A stretch of DNA of 64,000 nucleotides. Origin: Maribacter algicola. Its GTDB lineage: Bacteria > Bacteroidota > Bacteroidia > Flavobacteriales > Flavobacteriaceae. Both the position numbers and the translations under genes were made by a program. The stretch's first letter is position 1, and the number at the start of each line of letters is the position of its first letter. Positions 19,047 to 27,237 of this stretch are shown in pieces. A model generated the notes under the pieces. The model made no database searches and was not told where the DNA came from. It saw nothing but the letters and a program-made list of their open reading frames with translations. The stretch lies in the NCBI RefSeq assembly GCF_003933245.1, contig NZ_QUSX01000001.1:310001-374000 (forward strand). The letters run 5' to 3'.

Positions 19047-19801
19047 GTATCCTCCTTATCTTTCGTTTTGGAAGATGGTTTATAGACATATCGTATCTCA
19101 ATTACTTTATTATCTTCCAACTCCCCCTCTGAGGGCTGGGGGGCTTCTATAAAATTACCATCTGCATCAAAATGCTTTAAAAAAGGATCATCGGCTTCGT
19201 TATAATCCTCCCGTTCCCAATCATACTTTTTAGGCTTTGGGACTTTAGCGTCGAAAACAAACGCGAAAATCAATCCCGTCAAAAAGCCTCCCAAATGTCC
19301 CTCCCAAGAAATTCCTTCCTTGACCGGAAAAATATACCATAACAAGCTCCCGTAGATAAAAACAACGATTAGTGAAAGTGCGACCAGCCGAAAATATTTG
19401 GTGAAAATTCCCTTGAAAAATATAAAACTAGCCAAGACATAAATAAGTCCGCTGGCACCTATGTGAAAGGAAGGTCTACCAATACTCCACGTAATAAAAC
19501 CTGATAAGACTATACCCAATAGAACAACTCGCAAGGCTATACTTTTGTAGAAATAGAAGATAGCGGCCAATAATATCGCCAAAGGAATGGTGTTATTATA
19601 CAAATGCTCCAAAGAACCATGTATGAAAGGACTAAAAACGATTCCCTTTAATCCAGCCAAACTTCTGGGATAAATACCAAATTCGTTAAAATTGGTGGTA
19701 TTCAACAATTCCATCCAATAAACGGACCAAACAGCCAATACTCCTAAAAGCGGCGCTAAAAGGACAGCATTGGAAAATTTAAAATGTTCTGAATCGGACA
19801 T
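19043..19801 (-). CDS. Rhomboid-family intramembrane serine protease
   Basis: 252 residues with six predicted membrane helices. The catalytic dyad is visible: Ser117 in GASG (HIGASGLIYVL) and His169 in WEGHLGGFLTG. The HGSLEHLYNN segment (61-70) matches the conserved loop. A cytosolic acidic tail (about 186-252) follows; residues 219-227 (EAPQPSEGE) are encoded by a GC-rich sequence resembling an intergenic repeat found at 29012-29036. Its substrates are unknown. Convergent with rlmB, overlapping by 4 bp. Confidence 0.93.
   Translation of the reverse strand: MSDSEHFKFSNAVLLAPLLGVLAVWSVYWMELLNTTNFNEFGIYPRSLAGLKGIVFSPFIHGSLEHLYNNTIPLAILLAAIFYFYKSIALRVVLLGIVLSGFITWSIGRPSFHIGASGLIYVLASFIFFKGIFTKYFRLVALSLIVVFIYGSLLWYIFPVKEGISWEGHLGGFLTGLIFAFVFDAKVPKPKKYDWEREDYNEADDPFLKHFDADGNFIEAPQPSEGELEDNKVIEIRYVYKPSSKTKDKEDT
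19121..19146 (-). repeat. GC-rich repeat in frame inside the rhomboid gene
   Basis: Read on the minus strand the segment starts AAGCCCCCCAGCCCTCAGAG and runs on as GGGGAG. It closely matches the palindromic element downstream of the cupin gene (29012-29036, AAGCCCCCTTGCCCCCAAAG then GGGGG). The copy here is coding and gives residues 219-227 of the rhomboid cytosolic tail. The runs of C and G stand out against the local AT-rich composition. Confidence 0.6.
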
Positions 19802-19890
19802 GGAAACAATTTAACAATTAATCGGCCAAAAATGGGAATCGGTAAAAATGTCATTCCAATTTGTTACAAGTATTGTTAATCATCTTTGCC

Positions 19891-19923
19891 AGACCTAACA
19901 GGTTTTTAAAACCCGTCAGGTCT
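19891..19923. repeat. Extragenic hairpin repeat (REP-like)
   Basis: Two 16-bp arms, agacctaacaggtttt and aaaacccgtcaggtct, are complementary except for two transition mismatches, around a one-base centre. It lies between the divergent starts of the rhomboid and rarA genes, so it is not a terminator of either. The GACCTGACAGGTTTT-type hairpin is, from memory, a recurrent intergenic element in Bacteroidota genomes. Confidence 0.65.
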
Positions 19924-19976
19924 ACCCAATCATATGGAGTTAAGAAACTTCCTCAACTTTAGCCTATTTTTACATC

Positions 19977-21254
19977 ATGAACGAGCCATTAGCGGAGCGG
20001 GTACGCCCACAAAACCTGGAAGAATATATCAGCCAGAACCATCTGGTTGGTGAAAACGGTTCATTGACCCACCAGATAAAAAAAGGTGTTATTCCATCCT
20101 TGATTTTATGGGGTCCGCCGGGTACGGGAAAAACGACATTGGCCAACATAATTGCCAAAGAAAGTCAGAGACCGTTCTATGTACTGAGTGCCATCAATAG
20201 TGGTGTCAAGGACATCAGGGAAGTAATTGATAAGGCAAAACAAGCCGGAGGCTTGTTCACTGCCAAAAACCCAATATTGTTCATAGACGAAATCCATCGG
20301 TTTAGCAAATCGCAACAAGATTCACTGTTAGCCGCCGTTGAAAAAGGTTGGGTAACGTTGATAGGTGCCACGACCGAAAATCCCAGTTTTGAAGTCATTC
20401 CCGCCCTATTATCCAGATGTCAGGTCTACATCCTGAACCCCTTTGGGAAAGAAGACCTGGAACTTCTTCTAGAAAGGGCGATGAAAAACGACCCGGTCCT
20501 TCAAAAGAAGAAAATCACCCTAAAGGAAACTGAGGCACTACTTCGACTCTCCGGTGGGGACGGCCGAAAATTATTGAACGTATTTGAGCTGGTCATCAAT
20601 TCGGAACCATCGGAAGAAATCATTATTACGGACGACTTGGTCCTGTCCAAGGCCCAAAAAAATACCGTTTTGTACGACAAAACGGGTGAGCAGCATTATG
20701 ACATTGTATCGGCATTCATTAAATCGATACGAGGCAGCGACCCAAACGGCGCGGTCTACTGGCTGGCGCGAATGATAGAAGGTGGTGAGGACGTAAAATT
20801 CATTGCCAGAAGAATGCTGATTTCCGCGTCAGAGGATATAGGACTAGCCAATCCCACCGCATTGGTCATTGCAAATACGACCTTCCAGGCCGTAACGACT
20901 ATTGGTTATCCAGAAGCCCGAATTATTCTAAGCCAATGTGCGGTCTATTTGGCCACCTCGCCAAAAAGCAACGCCAGTTACATGGCTATTGGCAAAGCGC
21001 AACAAACGGTACGCCAAACAGGAAACCTTTCCGTACCCCTGCATTTGAGGAATGCCCCTACCAAACTAATGAAGGATTTGGGTTATGGAGCCGATTATAA
21101 GTACGCCCATGATTACGAAAACAATTTTGTAAACGAAGAGTTCCTGCCAGATGAATTATCTGGGACATCGTTTTACCAACCGGGTAAAAATCAACGGGAA
21201 AACGCACTAAGCGATTTTTTAAAAAAACGCTGGAAGGATAAGTACGACTTTTAG
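19977..21254 (+). CDS. rarA: Replication-associated recombination protein A (AAA+ ATPase)
   Basis: 425 residues, full length for RarA/MgsA. The AAA+ core has GPPGTGKT (46-53, Walker A), LFIDEIHRFSKSQQD (Walker B, about 101-115) and sensor 1 in GATTENPSFE. The C-terminal tetramerisation part contains the family block YKYAHDYENNFVNEEFLPDE. RarA acts at stalled replication forks and resembles eukaryotic WRNIP1. The start MNEPLAERVRPQNLEEYISQ is the standard N terminus. The stop overlaps the convergent downstream gene by 4 bp. Confidence 0.96.
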   Translation: MNEPLAERVRPQNLEEYISQNHLVGENGSLTHQIKKGVIPSLILWGPPGTGKTTLANIIAKESQRPFYVLSAINSGVKDIREVIDKAKQAGGLFTAKNPILFIDEIHRFSKSQQDSLLAAVEKGWVTLIGATTENPSFEVIPALLSRCQVYILNPFGKEDLELLLERAMKNDPVLQKKKITLKETEALLRLSGGDGRKLLNVFELVINSEPSEEIIITDDLVLSKAQKNTVLYDKTGEQHYDIVSAFIKSIRGSDPNGAVYWLARMIEGGEDVKFIARRMLISASEDIGLANPTALVIANTTFQAVTTIGYPEARIILSQCAVYLATSPKSNASYMAIGKAQQTVRQTGNLSVPLHLRNAPTKLMKDLGYGADYKYAHDYENNFVNEEFLPDELSGTSFYQPGKNQRENALSDFLKKRWKDKYDF

Positions 21255-22147
21255 AACTTAATGTTCAAAGGTTCTTGAATCAATTTTTCGCCCTCATAAT
21301 ATTCAAAAATCCATTGGCCCTCCTTTTGATAGACCATTCCGCTTTTATCTTCGGATTGGGCCATAAACATATTTTCATTGGAACTTTTGAACAATTTCAT
21401 TCGAACCTTTGGGGTATTGTCCACCAGTTGATAGCCATTAGCAATTTCTTGGGCGTACCAAATTTCCCCGTTTACTGAAATTTGAGATTCATTCTTCGAG
21501 CCGATGTTGGACGCAACAGGCTCAAAATTTTTATAGGATTGATTCTCCATAGTAGCTTCCTGCATCACCATTGGATTCTGGTTCTTGGGAGCCTTTTGTT
21601 GCACCTTATCTGTATTAATACCCTTTGGTTCCATTCTTTCACTAATTTCCTTGTTCTTTAGGGTTCTAACATCATTCTTAAAATTTAACGTTACTGTCTC
21701 CTTGGGAGCCTGATCACCAGTGTACTGGTATTCAACCCCTTTAAAACTTTGCATGGCCTCCCTAATGGCCTCATTGTAGGCCGACCTGTATTCCTTAATC
21801 TTGCTCTTACCCTGCTGGGTTTCAAAAATGTCCGCCCCATTACAATCTTTAAGCACCAAGGTTGTTTTAGTGGTAAACATGGAGGAATCATCTAAAAGGT
21901 ATACCCATAGGCCCAGACACCTATCGGAAGCGAGGTCCTTAGGTAGTGTATCTTCATAGACCGTATTGAATCCTCTTTCAGAAAGCAGGTATTTGACCAG
22001 AGTACTTGTTTGATACTGATTCGCTTCCCTAAAAGCATCAAAACGTTTTGGAACGACAATATACTTGTAATCGTTCAAGTTTGCCTGAGCTGAAATTAGA
22101 TTTCCACATGAAATAGCTAGGATTAGTATAAAGGTTCTCAAAATCAT
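21251..22147 (-). CDS. Secreted protein of unknown function
   Basis: 298 residues. The signal peptide ends near residue 20 (AISCGNLISA/Q). The N-terminal half (about 25-140) has a pattern seen in periplasmic proteins that repeat the phrase 'YKYIVVPKRFDAF... LVKYLLSERGFNTVYEDTLP', known to me only as an uncharacterised flavobacterial family. A low-complexity Gln/Asn-rich linker (about 165-215) precedes a C-terminal beta segment (GQWIFEYYEGEKLIQEPLNI). No catalytic residues are recognisable. It is followed on the minus strand by no further gene, ending against rarA. Confidence 0.82.
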   Translation of the reverse strand: MILRTFILILAISCGNLISAQANLNDYKYIVVPKRFDAFREANQYQTSTLVKYLLSERGFNTVYEDTLPKDLASDRCLGLWVYLLDDSSMFTTKTTLVLKDCNGADIFETQQGKSKIKEYRSAYNEAIREAMQSFKGVEYQYTGDQAPKETVTLNFKNDVRTLKNKEISERMEPKGINTDKVQQKAPKNQNPMVMQEATMENQSYKNFEPVASNIGSKNESQISVNGEIWYAQEIANGYQLVDNTPKVRMKLFKSSNENMFMAQSEDKSGMVYQKEGQWIFEYYEGEKLIQEPLNIKF

Positions 22148-22201
22148 AAATTTTTTAGTTTATCAAAGTAAGTGAAAAAAGCATGCCAAAAAGCTACCTA
22201 C

Positions 22202-23635
22202 TTACTTTCGGCCCCAAGATATAATATTTAAACCTAACTGAAAAGATGCATAATTACTAGCCGCAATGTTCCCATAGGATAACAGGTTATCGGCCATGGC
22301 GTAGAGATTGATCGGGCCGGCTTGCAGATTGATTCCAAAACCAAGGTTGGTATAGCTGAATTTATCCGCAGTATAGGTTGCCTTTAGCGCCAAAACATTT
22401 CCAAACCTACGCATGTAAAACCCGGTAATGGCCGCTTGCGGCCCTCTTGGTCTATTGATTAAAAATAGGTGCCCACCAACGGAATTCCTAAAGGCCATTC
22501 GAGGCTCGTTGCTTCCGGATACCTGAATGGTACAATCACAGTCTTCAGACGACCCCGTGGGCTTTCCAAAATCATAGCGCAAAGAAGCGTTAACTTTGGT
22601 GGGCCTAAAGGTCAAATAGGCCGAATTACTTTCTTCAAAAGGTACAAGTTCCTCGATTTCATCCACCAGATCTTGCCAATAATCCCGATTCAAATTCGAT
22701 AGCTCGCGCAATACATTGATCTGGATTCCTTCCGAACTCGCAGTACCGCTAAGCGAATAATTATAGGTATCCCCGCTATGGTATATAAATCCCAAATCCA
22801 AAACACTGGCCGTGAATACCGTTTGGTCATTTAGCCGATATGAAAATCCCAGATCCATACCCAGACCCAAATCCCCTCCAAAAAGGGCCCGTTTCATTAT
22901 TGTATTCCCTGTTGTACCATTATCCGATGCCTCGTCCAATTGTCCAAAACCGGATGTACTCCAACTTAAATCCGCACTCAGCGTTGTATTTAGAATATTA
23001 TTCTGGCCTTCCGTATTGACTAAATAGCCACTGTTTCTGGTGGAATTGTAATCCACAATACCCGAATACAGTTTCCCCCTGGCACCAATTGTCAGGTTCT
23101 TGTTCACCTTTTTATTAACGCCCAAATGATAGACGGCCACCAAGGAACCCCTTGTTTTTAGGTCCCCCAGGTCGAACCTTCTATTCAATTGATCGGCATT
23201 GCCATCAAAGACCAACCGGGCATAATCCCTGGGCCAATAGGTAATATTATCCAACTCCAAATAGGCTCCACCGGAATAAAATAGATTGGGATTGCCACTT
23301 CTAAAACCAATGTTGACCAATTCCAATTGCACGTTGCCGCTAAATTCATCCCTACGACCCATACCGTATACCATTCTATCCCGCACCTTATCATTAATAT
23401 CCAGGCCATCCTCGGCAAAAATATCATTGACGGAAACCCCATTGGAACCCGCATAGGCTGAAACACCAGATATCATAGGAATTCCTGAATACCACTTAAA
23501 ATCGCTCTCCACTCCTGGGTTCACCATCAAGGATTGGGGAATTTCATTAAAATCGTAAAGAATCTGCTTGTTCTGGCCCTCCAGAAAATTGCATAGCAAG
23601 ACCGTAAAAACGAATATGGATAGTATTCGCCTCAT
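22202..23635 (-). CDS. DUF5723-like outer membrane beta-barrel protein
   Basis: 477 residues with signal peptide MRRILSIFVFTVLLCNFLEG/Q. The sequence LYDFNEIPQSLMVNPGVESD and later alternating hydrophobic/aromatic strands (for example FQLGLNIISWGRK at the C terminus) indicate an outer membrane barrel of the DUF5723 type found across Bacteroidota. It overlaps the upstream lipoprotein gene by 4 bp (ATGA type), so the pair is translationally coupled. Its function is unknown. Confidence 0.85.
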   Translation of the reverse strand: MRRILSIFVFTVLLCNFLEGQNKQILYDFNEIPQSLMVNPGVESDFKWYSGIPMISGVSAYAGSNGVSVNDIFAEDGLDINDKVRDRMVYGMGRRDEFSGNVQLELVNIGFRSGNPNLFYSGGAYLELDNITYWPRDYARLVFDGNADQLNRRFDLGDLKTRGSLVAVYHLGVNKKVNKNLTIGARGKLYSGIVDYNSTRNSGYLVNTEGQNNILNTTLSADLSWSTSGFGQLDEASDNGTTGNTIMKRALFGGDLGLGMDLGFSYRLNDQTVFTASVLDLGFIYHSGDTYNYSLSGTASSEGIQINVLRELSNLNRDYWQDLVDEIEELVPFEESNSAYLTFRPTKVNASLRYDFGKPTGSSEDCDCTIQVSGSNEPRMAFRNSVGGHLFLINRPRGPQAAITGFYMRRFGNVLALKATYTADKFSYTNLGFGINLQAGPINLYAMADNLLSYGNIAASNYASFQLGLNIISWGRK

Positions 23636-24177
23636 TTTACCCTGACCGTAAATTTTGCACTGGAACGAAGTTCTATGGCAGGATCCGGCAAACTGGAGGT
23701 ACTGGTATTGTCACCTAGATTTCGGGCACTTAGCCTTATTTGGGAAGTATTTCTAAGAATATCTAGGTTCTTGTCGGTTCCACCATAGGATACAATCCGT
23801 GTCAAAAGGGCTGCGGGAGCGGGATCCATTTGGAAGAACTCGGAATCCAGGACATCCCCATTTTCATTCAAAAACTCTATAGTAATCTCGATGTCCTTAC
23901 TGGTGGTGTTTTCCAATTCATAAGTTATGGAACCTTCCAACACCCTTTCGGCAAAAATATCCTCTTCAAAGGCGTCAAAATTAAAATCCTGGGAGAAGAA
24001 ACTTATACCTGTCACCCTATTTATTATCGATTCTTGGGTCTTTACATAGAAAATACTGGTCTCGAAAGTTGGGGTAATGGTCAGGTCGTCATATTGACCA
24101 AAGTCCTGTTTATCGGAACAAGATAACAGGAGCGCAATGCCTAAAAATAGTAGAACAACATTTCTTTTTACTGACAT
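23632..24177 (-). CDS. Hypothetical lipoprotein, coupled to the DUF5723 barrel
   Basis: 181 residues. A lipoprotein signal peptide ends at Cys20 (FLGIALLLSC). The mature part is beta-rich, includes FETSIFYVKTQESIINRVTG, and a region rich in Asp/Glu around the predicted globular core. No known domain is recognised. The 4-bp overlap with the downstream barrel gene suggests a two-component envelope complex, possibly a surface lipoprotein held by the barrel; this is inference. Confidence 0.8.
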   Translation of the reverse strand: MSVKRNVVLLFLGIALLLSCSDKQDFGQYDDLTITPTFETSIFYVKTQESIINRVTGISFFSQDFNFDAFEEDIFAERVLEGSITYELENTTSKDIEITIEFLNENGDVLDSEFFQMDPAPAALLTRIVSYGGTDKNLDILRNTSQIRLSARNLGDNTSTSSLPDPAIELRSSAKFTVRVK

Positions 24178-24232
24178 CCTCTGGAAATAATTACCGGGCA
24201 GTTAAATCCCGTCCTATCTAAAGGATATAACT

Positions 24233-24922
24233 CTATAAATAGGTTTTTATTTCCCTAAGTTGGGTGATAATGGGGGCATGGTCATGAACTGGGTCGCCAT
24301 GGGCATTGAAGTGTAAGGTATGCAGACCAACGGATTTGGCTCCAAGAATATCCGCTTCCAAACTATCCCCTATCATCAAGGATTTCTGCGGATTGACTTT
24401 CGCCCTTTCCAGTGCCAGCTCAAAAATGATAGGGTTGGGCTTCTTCACCCCCGCCATTTCAGAATCCACAATGTGCTCAAAAAAATGGTGAATACCGGAA
24501 TTTTTCAACTTTTTTTCCTGAATTTCCTGAAATCCGTTCGTAATGATATGGAGCCGATATCTAGGTCTTAGGTACTTAAGGACCTCCATAGTATCTGGAA
24601 ACAAGTGGGTATAGGAGGATAAATGATTGATGTATTCCCTGGACAAACTGTGGATGACCTCATCTTCAATGCTTAGCCCTAATTGGTCGAACACCGTTTT
24701 TAAACGTTGATATCTTAGATTCTCCTTGGTTATTTTCTCCTCCCGATACAATTTCCAAAAAGCCAGATTTGTAGGAACATATACATCCAAAAAATCCTTA
24801 AGCGAAATATCGATGGCCTGTTCCGCCAATATCTTTTCAAAAGTCAGCGAAGAGTTTCTCTCAAAGTCCCACAGGGTATGGTCCAAATCAAAAAATACGT
24901 CGGTCACCAGATTCTTAAACAT
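24233..24922 (-). CDS. yjjG: YjjG-family noncanonical pyrimidine nucleotidase (HAD superfamily)
   Basis: 229 residues with all HAD motifs: DVFFDLDHTLWDF (motif I, nucleophile and acid Asp), IITNGF (motif II), VKKPNPIIFELAL (motif III Lys) and LMIGDSLEADILGA (motif IV). The cap-domain pattern matches YjjG, which dephosphorylates noncanonical pyrimidine nucleoside monophosphates as housecleaning. It overlaps the 3' end of the upstream deacetylase-like gene by 8 bp, so it lies in the radC-deacetylase-yjjG operon. Confidence 0.9.
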   Translation of the reverse strand: MFKNLVTDVFFDLDHTLWDFERNSSLTFEKILAEQAIDISLKDFLDVYVPTNLAFWKLYREEKITKENLRYQRLKTVFDQLGLSIEDEVIHSLSREYINHLSSYTHLFPDTMEVLKYLRPRYRLHIITNGFQEIQEKKLKNSGIHHFFEHIVDSEMAGVKKPNPIIFELALERAKVNPQKSLMIGDSLEADILGAKSVGLHTLHFNAHGDPVHDHAPIITQLREIKTYL

Positions 24923-26210
24923 GGTACTTACTTATTAATTGATGGTATACTTCCTTCCAATCGAAGGTATGGTCTGATCCCAACAATTCGTTCGAAAAAA
25001 TTGAAATGAACGTACCCTTCACCAGTTTTATTTCATTGTAAATGGCGTCCATTCGTCGTTCCAATTCCCTTTTCTTCCCAATTTCCCTAAGGGCATAATC
25101 ATGCAGCACAAAAGGAAAAACCTTTATTGGTTGCTGCACTTCCAGTGGAATATCATAAAATTGGAAGGGCGTACAGGTACCTGCCCTAAACCCAATTTGA
25201 TGGCTATACCCCATGGTGAAATCATCCGTGAATTCCGCTGCGATGAGATTTCTATAGGTTTCAGGAACGTCCACTCGATTGTAACGCATCCTGGAATAGT
25301 TTACAGGTCTATTGACCACATCCTCCAGGTTTTGCTTTTCGTCTTTCAATAGCTCAATATTGTTGAAAGAGCTATAGGAGGCGGCCAAAGCCACTGTGGA
25401 ATAATCTCCTATGTACTTTATCAAGGACCTAAAATTATTGCTGTTGGTGGATACGTTTTTATCGTATTTGGAATAGTTGGCAAACTGAAAAAAGAAGATA
25501 CTATTGATTTTCAGCTTTTTGTGCCACTCTATTAAGGTGGCGAAATTGTCATACGGATCTTTTTTAATGTTCAGTCCCACCGCAATTCTTTCTATCAGCC
25601 TTTTTATCCTGAAAGTTCCCAGATCCAGTAAAAAACCGGCAGCCCCCCGTATGACTCCCCTATTCGCATAACAATGGGAAGTGGTCACATCGATAAGCGA
25701 TAAATATTTGTATTTTCTTGGGCCCTGTACCAAACTAGGGAACCTTTCCTTTAAAATCACAAAAAGTTTCATAGCCCAGATATCTACCACAGGACGTTCC
25801 AAAAACTTGTGCTCATAGGCCAAACTACCTTTGGACGGAAAACGTCCATGTGCATCCTTTACATGAGGCAAATATTCCTCATACCTACTGATCAGATAAA
25901 AGGAAGCGGCAAAAATATCAAAGGGCAAATTACTACGTTCCCCGGCGAAAAAAAAACACGGAACATTGTCCCAGCTCATTACGTTGATCTCCACATCGTT
26001 GATACCTTGTTCGAACAACAGCTCGTGACTACGCACAAAGAACTCGTTCTGTAGGGGCTGTTTGGTGTAGGTTATCTTTTCGTTCTTGTGTTTTATGAAA
26101 TCCTCGACTTTGGTGGTAAAACCTATTTCTATACCCAATATTTTGGTAAATACCTGCTTCATGGTATAGGTTAAGCGAGGCGTAATTTTATGGGTATAGA
26201 TCAATAACAT
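24915..26210 (-). CDS. Polysaccharide deacetylase-family protein with degenerate active site
   Basis: 431 residues. The family is recognisable from WDNVPCFFFAGERSNLPFDI, ISRYEEYLPHVKDAHGRFPS and MGYSHQIGFRAGTCTPFQFY (about 333-352). The positions I expect to carry metal ligands are altered: the Asp-Asp motif is represented by LSLIDVTTSH (170-179), and the second motif, which in relatives contains HPSY, reads AASYSS (276-281). It may be a noncatalytic binding protein. The ATG at 26210 follows the radC stop with no gap; an internal Met at residue 17 is an alternative start. Confidence 0.82.
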   Translation of the reverse strand: MLLIYTHKITPRLTYTMKQVFTKILGIEIGFTTKVEDFIKHKNEKITYTKQPLQNEFFVRSHELLFEQGINDVEINVMSWDNVPCFFFAGERSNLPFDIFAASFYLISRYEEYLPHVKDAHGRFPSKGSLAYEHKFLERPVVDIWAMKLFVILKERFPSLVQGPRKYKYLSLIDVTTSHCYANRGVIRGAAGFLLDLGTFRIKRLIERIAVGLNIKKDPYDNFATLIEWHKKLKINSIFFFQFANYSKYDKNVSTNSNNFRSLIKYIGDYSTVALAASYSSFNNIELLKDEKQNLEDVVNRPVNYSRMRYNRVDVPETYRNLIAAEFTDDFTMGYSHQIGFRAGTCTPFQFYDIPLEVQQPIKVFPFVLHDYALREIGKKRELERRMDAIYNEIKLVKGTFISIFSNELLGSDHTFDWKEVYHQLISKYHV

Positions 26211-26909
26211 TTACAACAACTGATTATCGGCAAAACTAAAATATTCCTTTTGTGTGATGATAAGGTGGTCCAGAACACGAATGTCCAAGGACTCCGAAGC
26301 ATTTTTGATCTTATGGGTGATTTCTTTATCGGCCTGACTGGGTTTTAACGTCCCCGAAGGATGGTTGTGCGCCAAAATCAGGGCCACGGCCCCCAATTCC
26401 AAAGACTGTTTCATGAGCAAACGCACATCCACCAAAGTTCCTGTTATACCTCCTTTACTCAACTGGGCCTTATGCATAATCTTATTGGAATTGTTCAAGT
26501 ATAAAATCCAAAATTCCTCGTGTTGCAGTTCACCCATGATGGGCTGTAGGACTTCAAAGGCGTCCTGGCTACTGCCTATTTTCTCGATTTTTAGGAAATC
26601 CTCCCCCCTACGCCGCCGGCCCATTTCCAAAGCTGCGGCAATACTTATCGCCTTGGCCTCACCAATGCCCTTGAACTTCATTAATTGTTGAATGGAAAGT
26701 TTCCCAAGTTCGTTCAGGTTGTTGTCCACGGAAGCCAATATACGTTTGGAAAGTTCCACGGCGCTTTCCTCCCTGTTTCCCGACCCTATCAAAATGGCGA
26801 TAAGTTCCGCATCGGAAAGGGCGGAACGGCCTTTATGAAGTAGTTTCTCCCTAGGCTTGTCGTCATCGGACCAATTTTTTATTGAAAAAGAAATAGGTTT
26901 TTCTCCCAT
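26211..26909 (-). CDS. radC: RadC/JAB-domain protein
   Basis: About 232 residues from the chosen ATG at 26909 (MGEKPISFSIKNWSDDDKPR), which matches the usual RadC N terminus; an upstream ATG at 26966 would add 19 atypical residues. A helix-hairpin-helix region (SIQQLMKFKGIGEAKAISIA) is followed by the JAB metal motif HNHPSGTLKPSQAD with the expected spacing to Asp. Despite the name, a repair role is not established for the family. It is first in an operon with the deacetylase-like and YjjG genes. Confidence 0.93.
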   Translation of the reverse strand: MGEKPISFSIKNWSDDDKPREKLLHKGRSALSDAELIAILIGSGNREESAVELSKRILASVDNNLNELGKLSIQQLMKFKGIGEAKAISIAAALEMGRRRRGEDFLKIEKIGSSQDAFEVLQPIMGELQHEEFWILYLNNSNKIMHKAQLSKGGITGTLVDVRLLMKQSLELGAVALILAHNHPSGTLKPSQADKEITHKIKNASESLDIRVLDHLIITQKEYFSFADNQLL

Positions 26910-26979
26910 ATCCCAAATATACAGAACTAAATATTTCAACATTCGGTTATTGGCAATAGGGTTCAATCAATTTACCCAT

Positions 26980-27168
26980 CTAATTCTCTTCCTCCGTTTG
27001 GTCCTGTTGTTTTTCTATTTTAAATCGGGTGTCATGGATAGTTCTATCCTCTTGATTAATAACATTCGATACGCCCAACATAAAAGCAACCAAAAAAGTA
27101 TAAAGCAATTTAAACAGTATTTGTTTGTATTGGACAACCCTTACCAACCAAGTTGATTTCTTCCGCAT
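26980..27168 (-). CDS. Small conserved membrane protein
   Basis: 62 residues from the ATG at 27168 (MRKKSTWLVRVVQYKQILFK); a start 13 codons upstream would add a less typical peptide. One membrane helix (LLYTFLVAFMLGVSNVI) is followed by a charged tail with EDRTIHDTRFKIEKQQ. The tail looks constrained rather than random, and the pattern resembles small uncharacterised proteins of related genomes. It lies between mpl and radC on the same strand. Function unknown. Confidence 0.7.
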   Translation of the reverse strand: MRKKSTWLVRVVQYKQILFKLLYTFLVAFMLGVSNVINQEDRTIHDTRFKIEKQQDQTEEEN

Positions 27169-27237
27169 GAAAAAGAGAAAATCAATAGTTATGCCCAATA
27201 AGACCATACTGCCAAAAGGTCATTAACCAATTGCATT

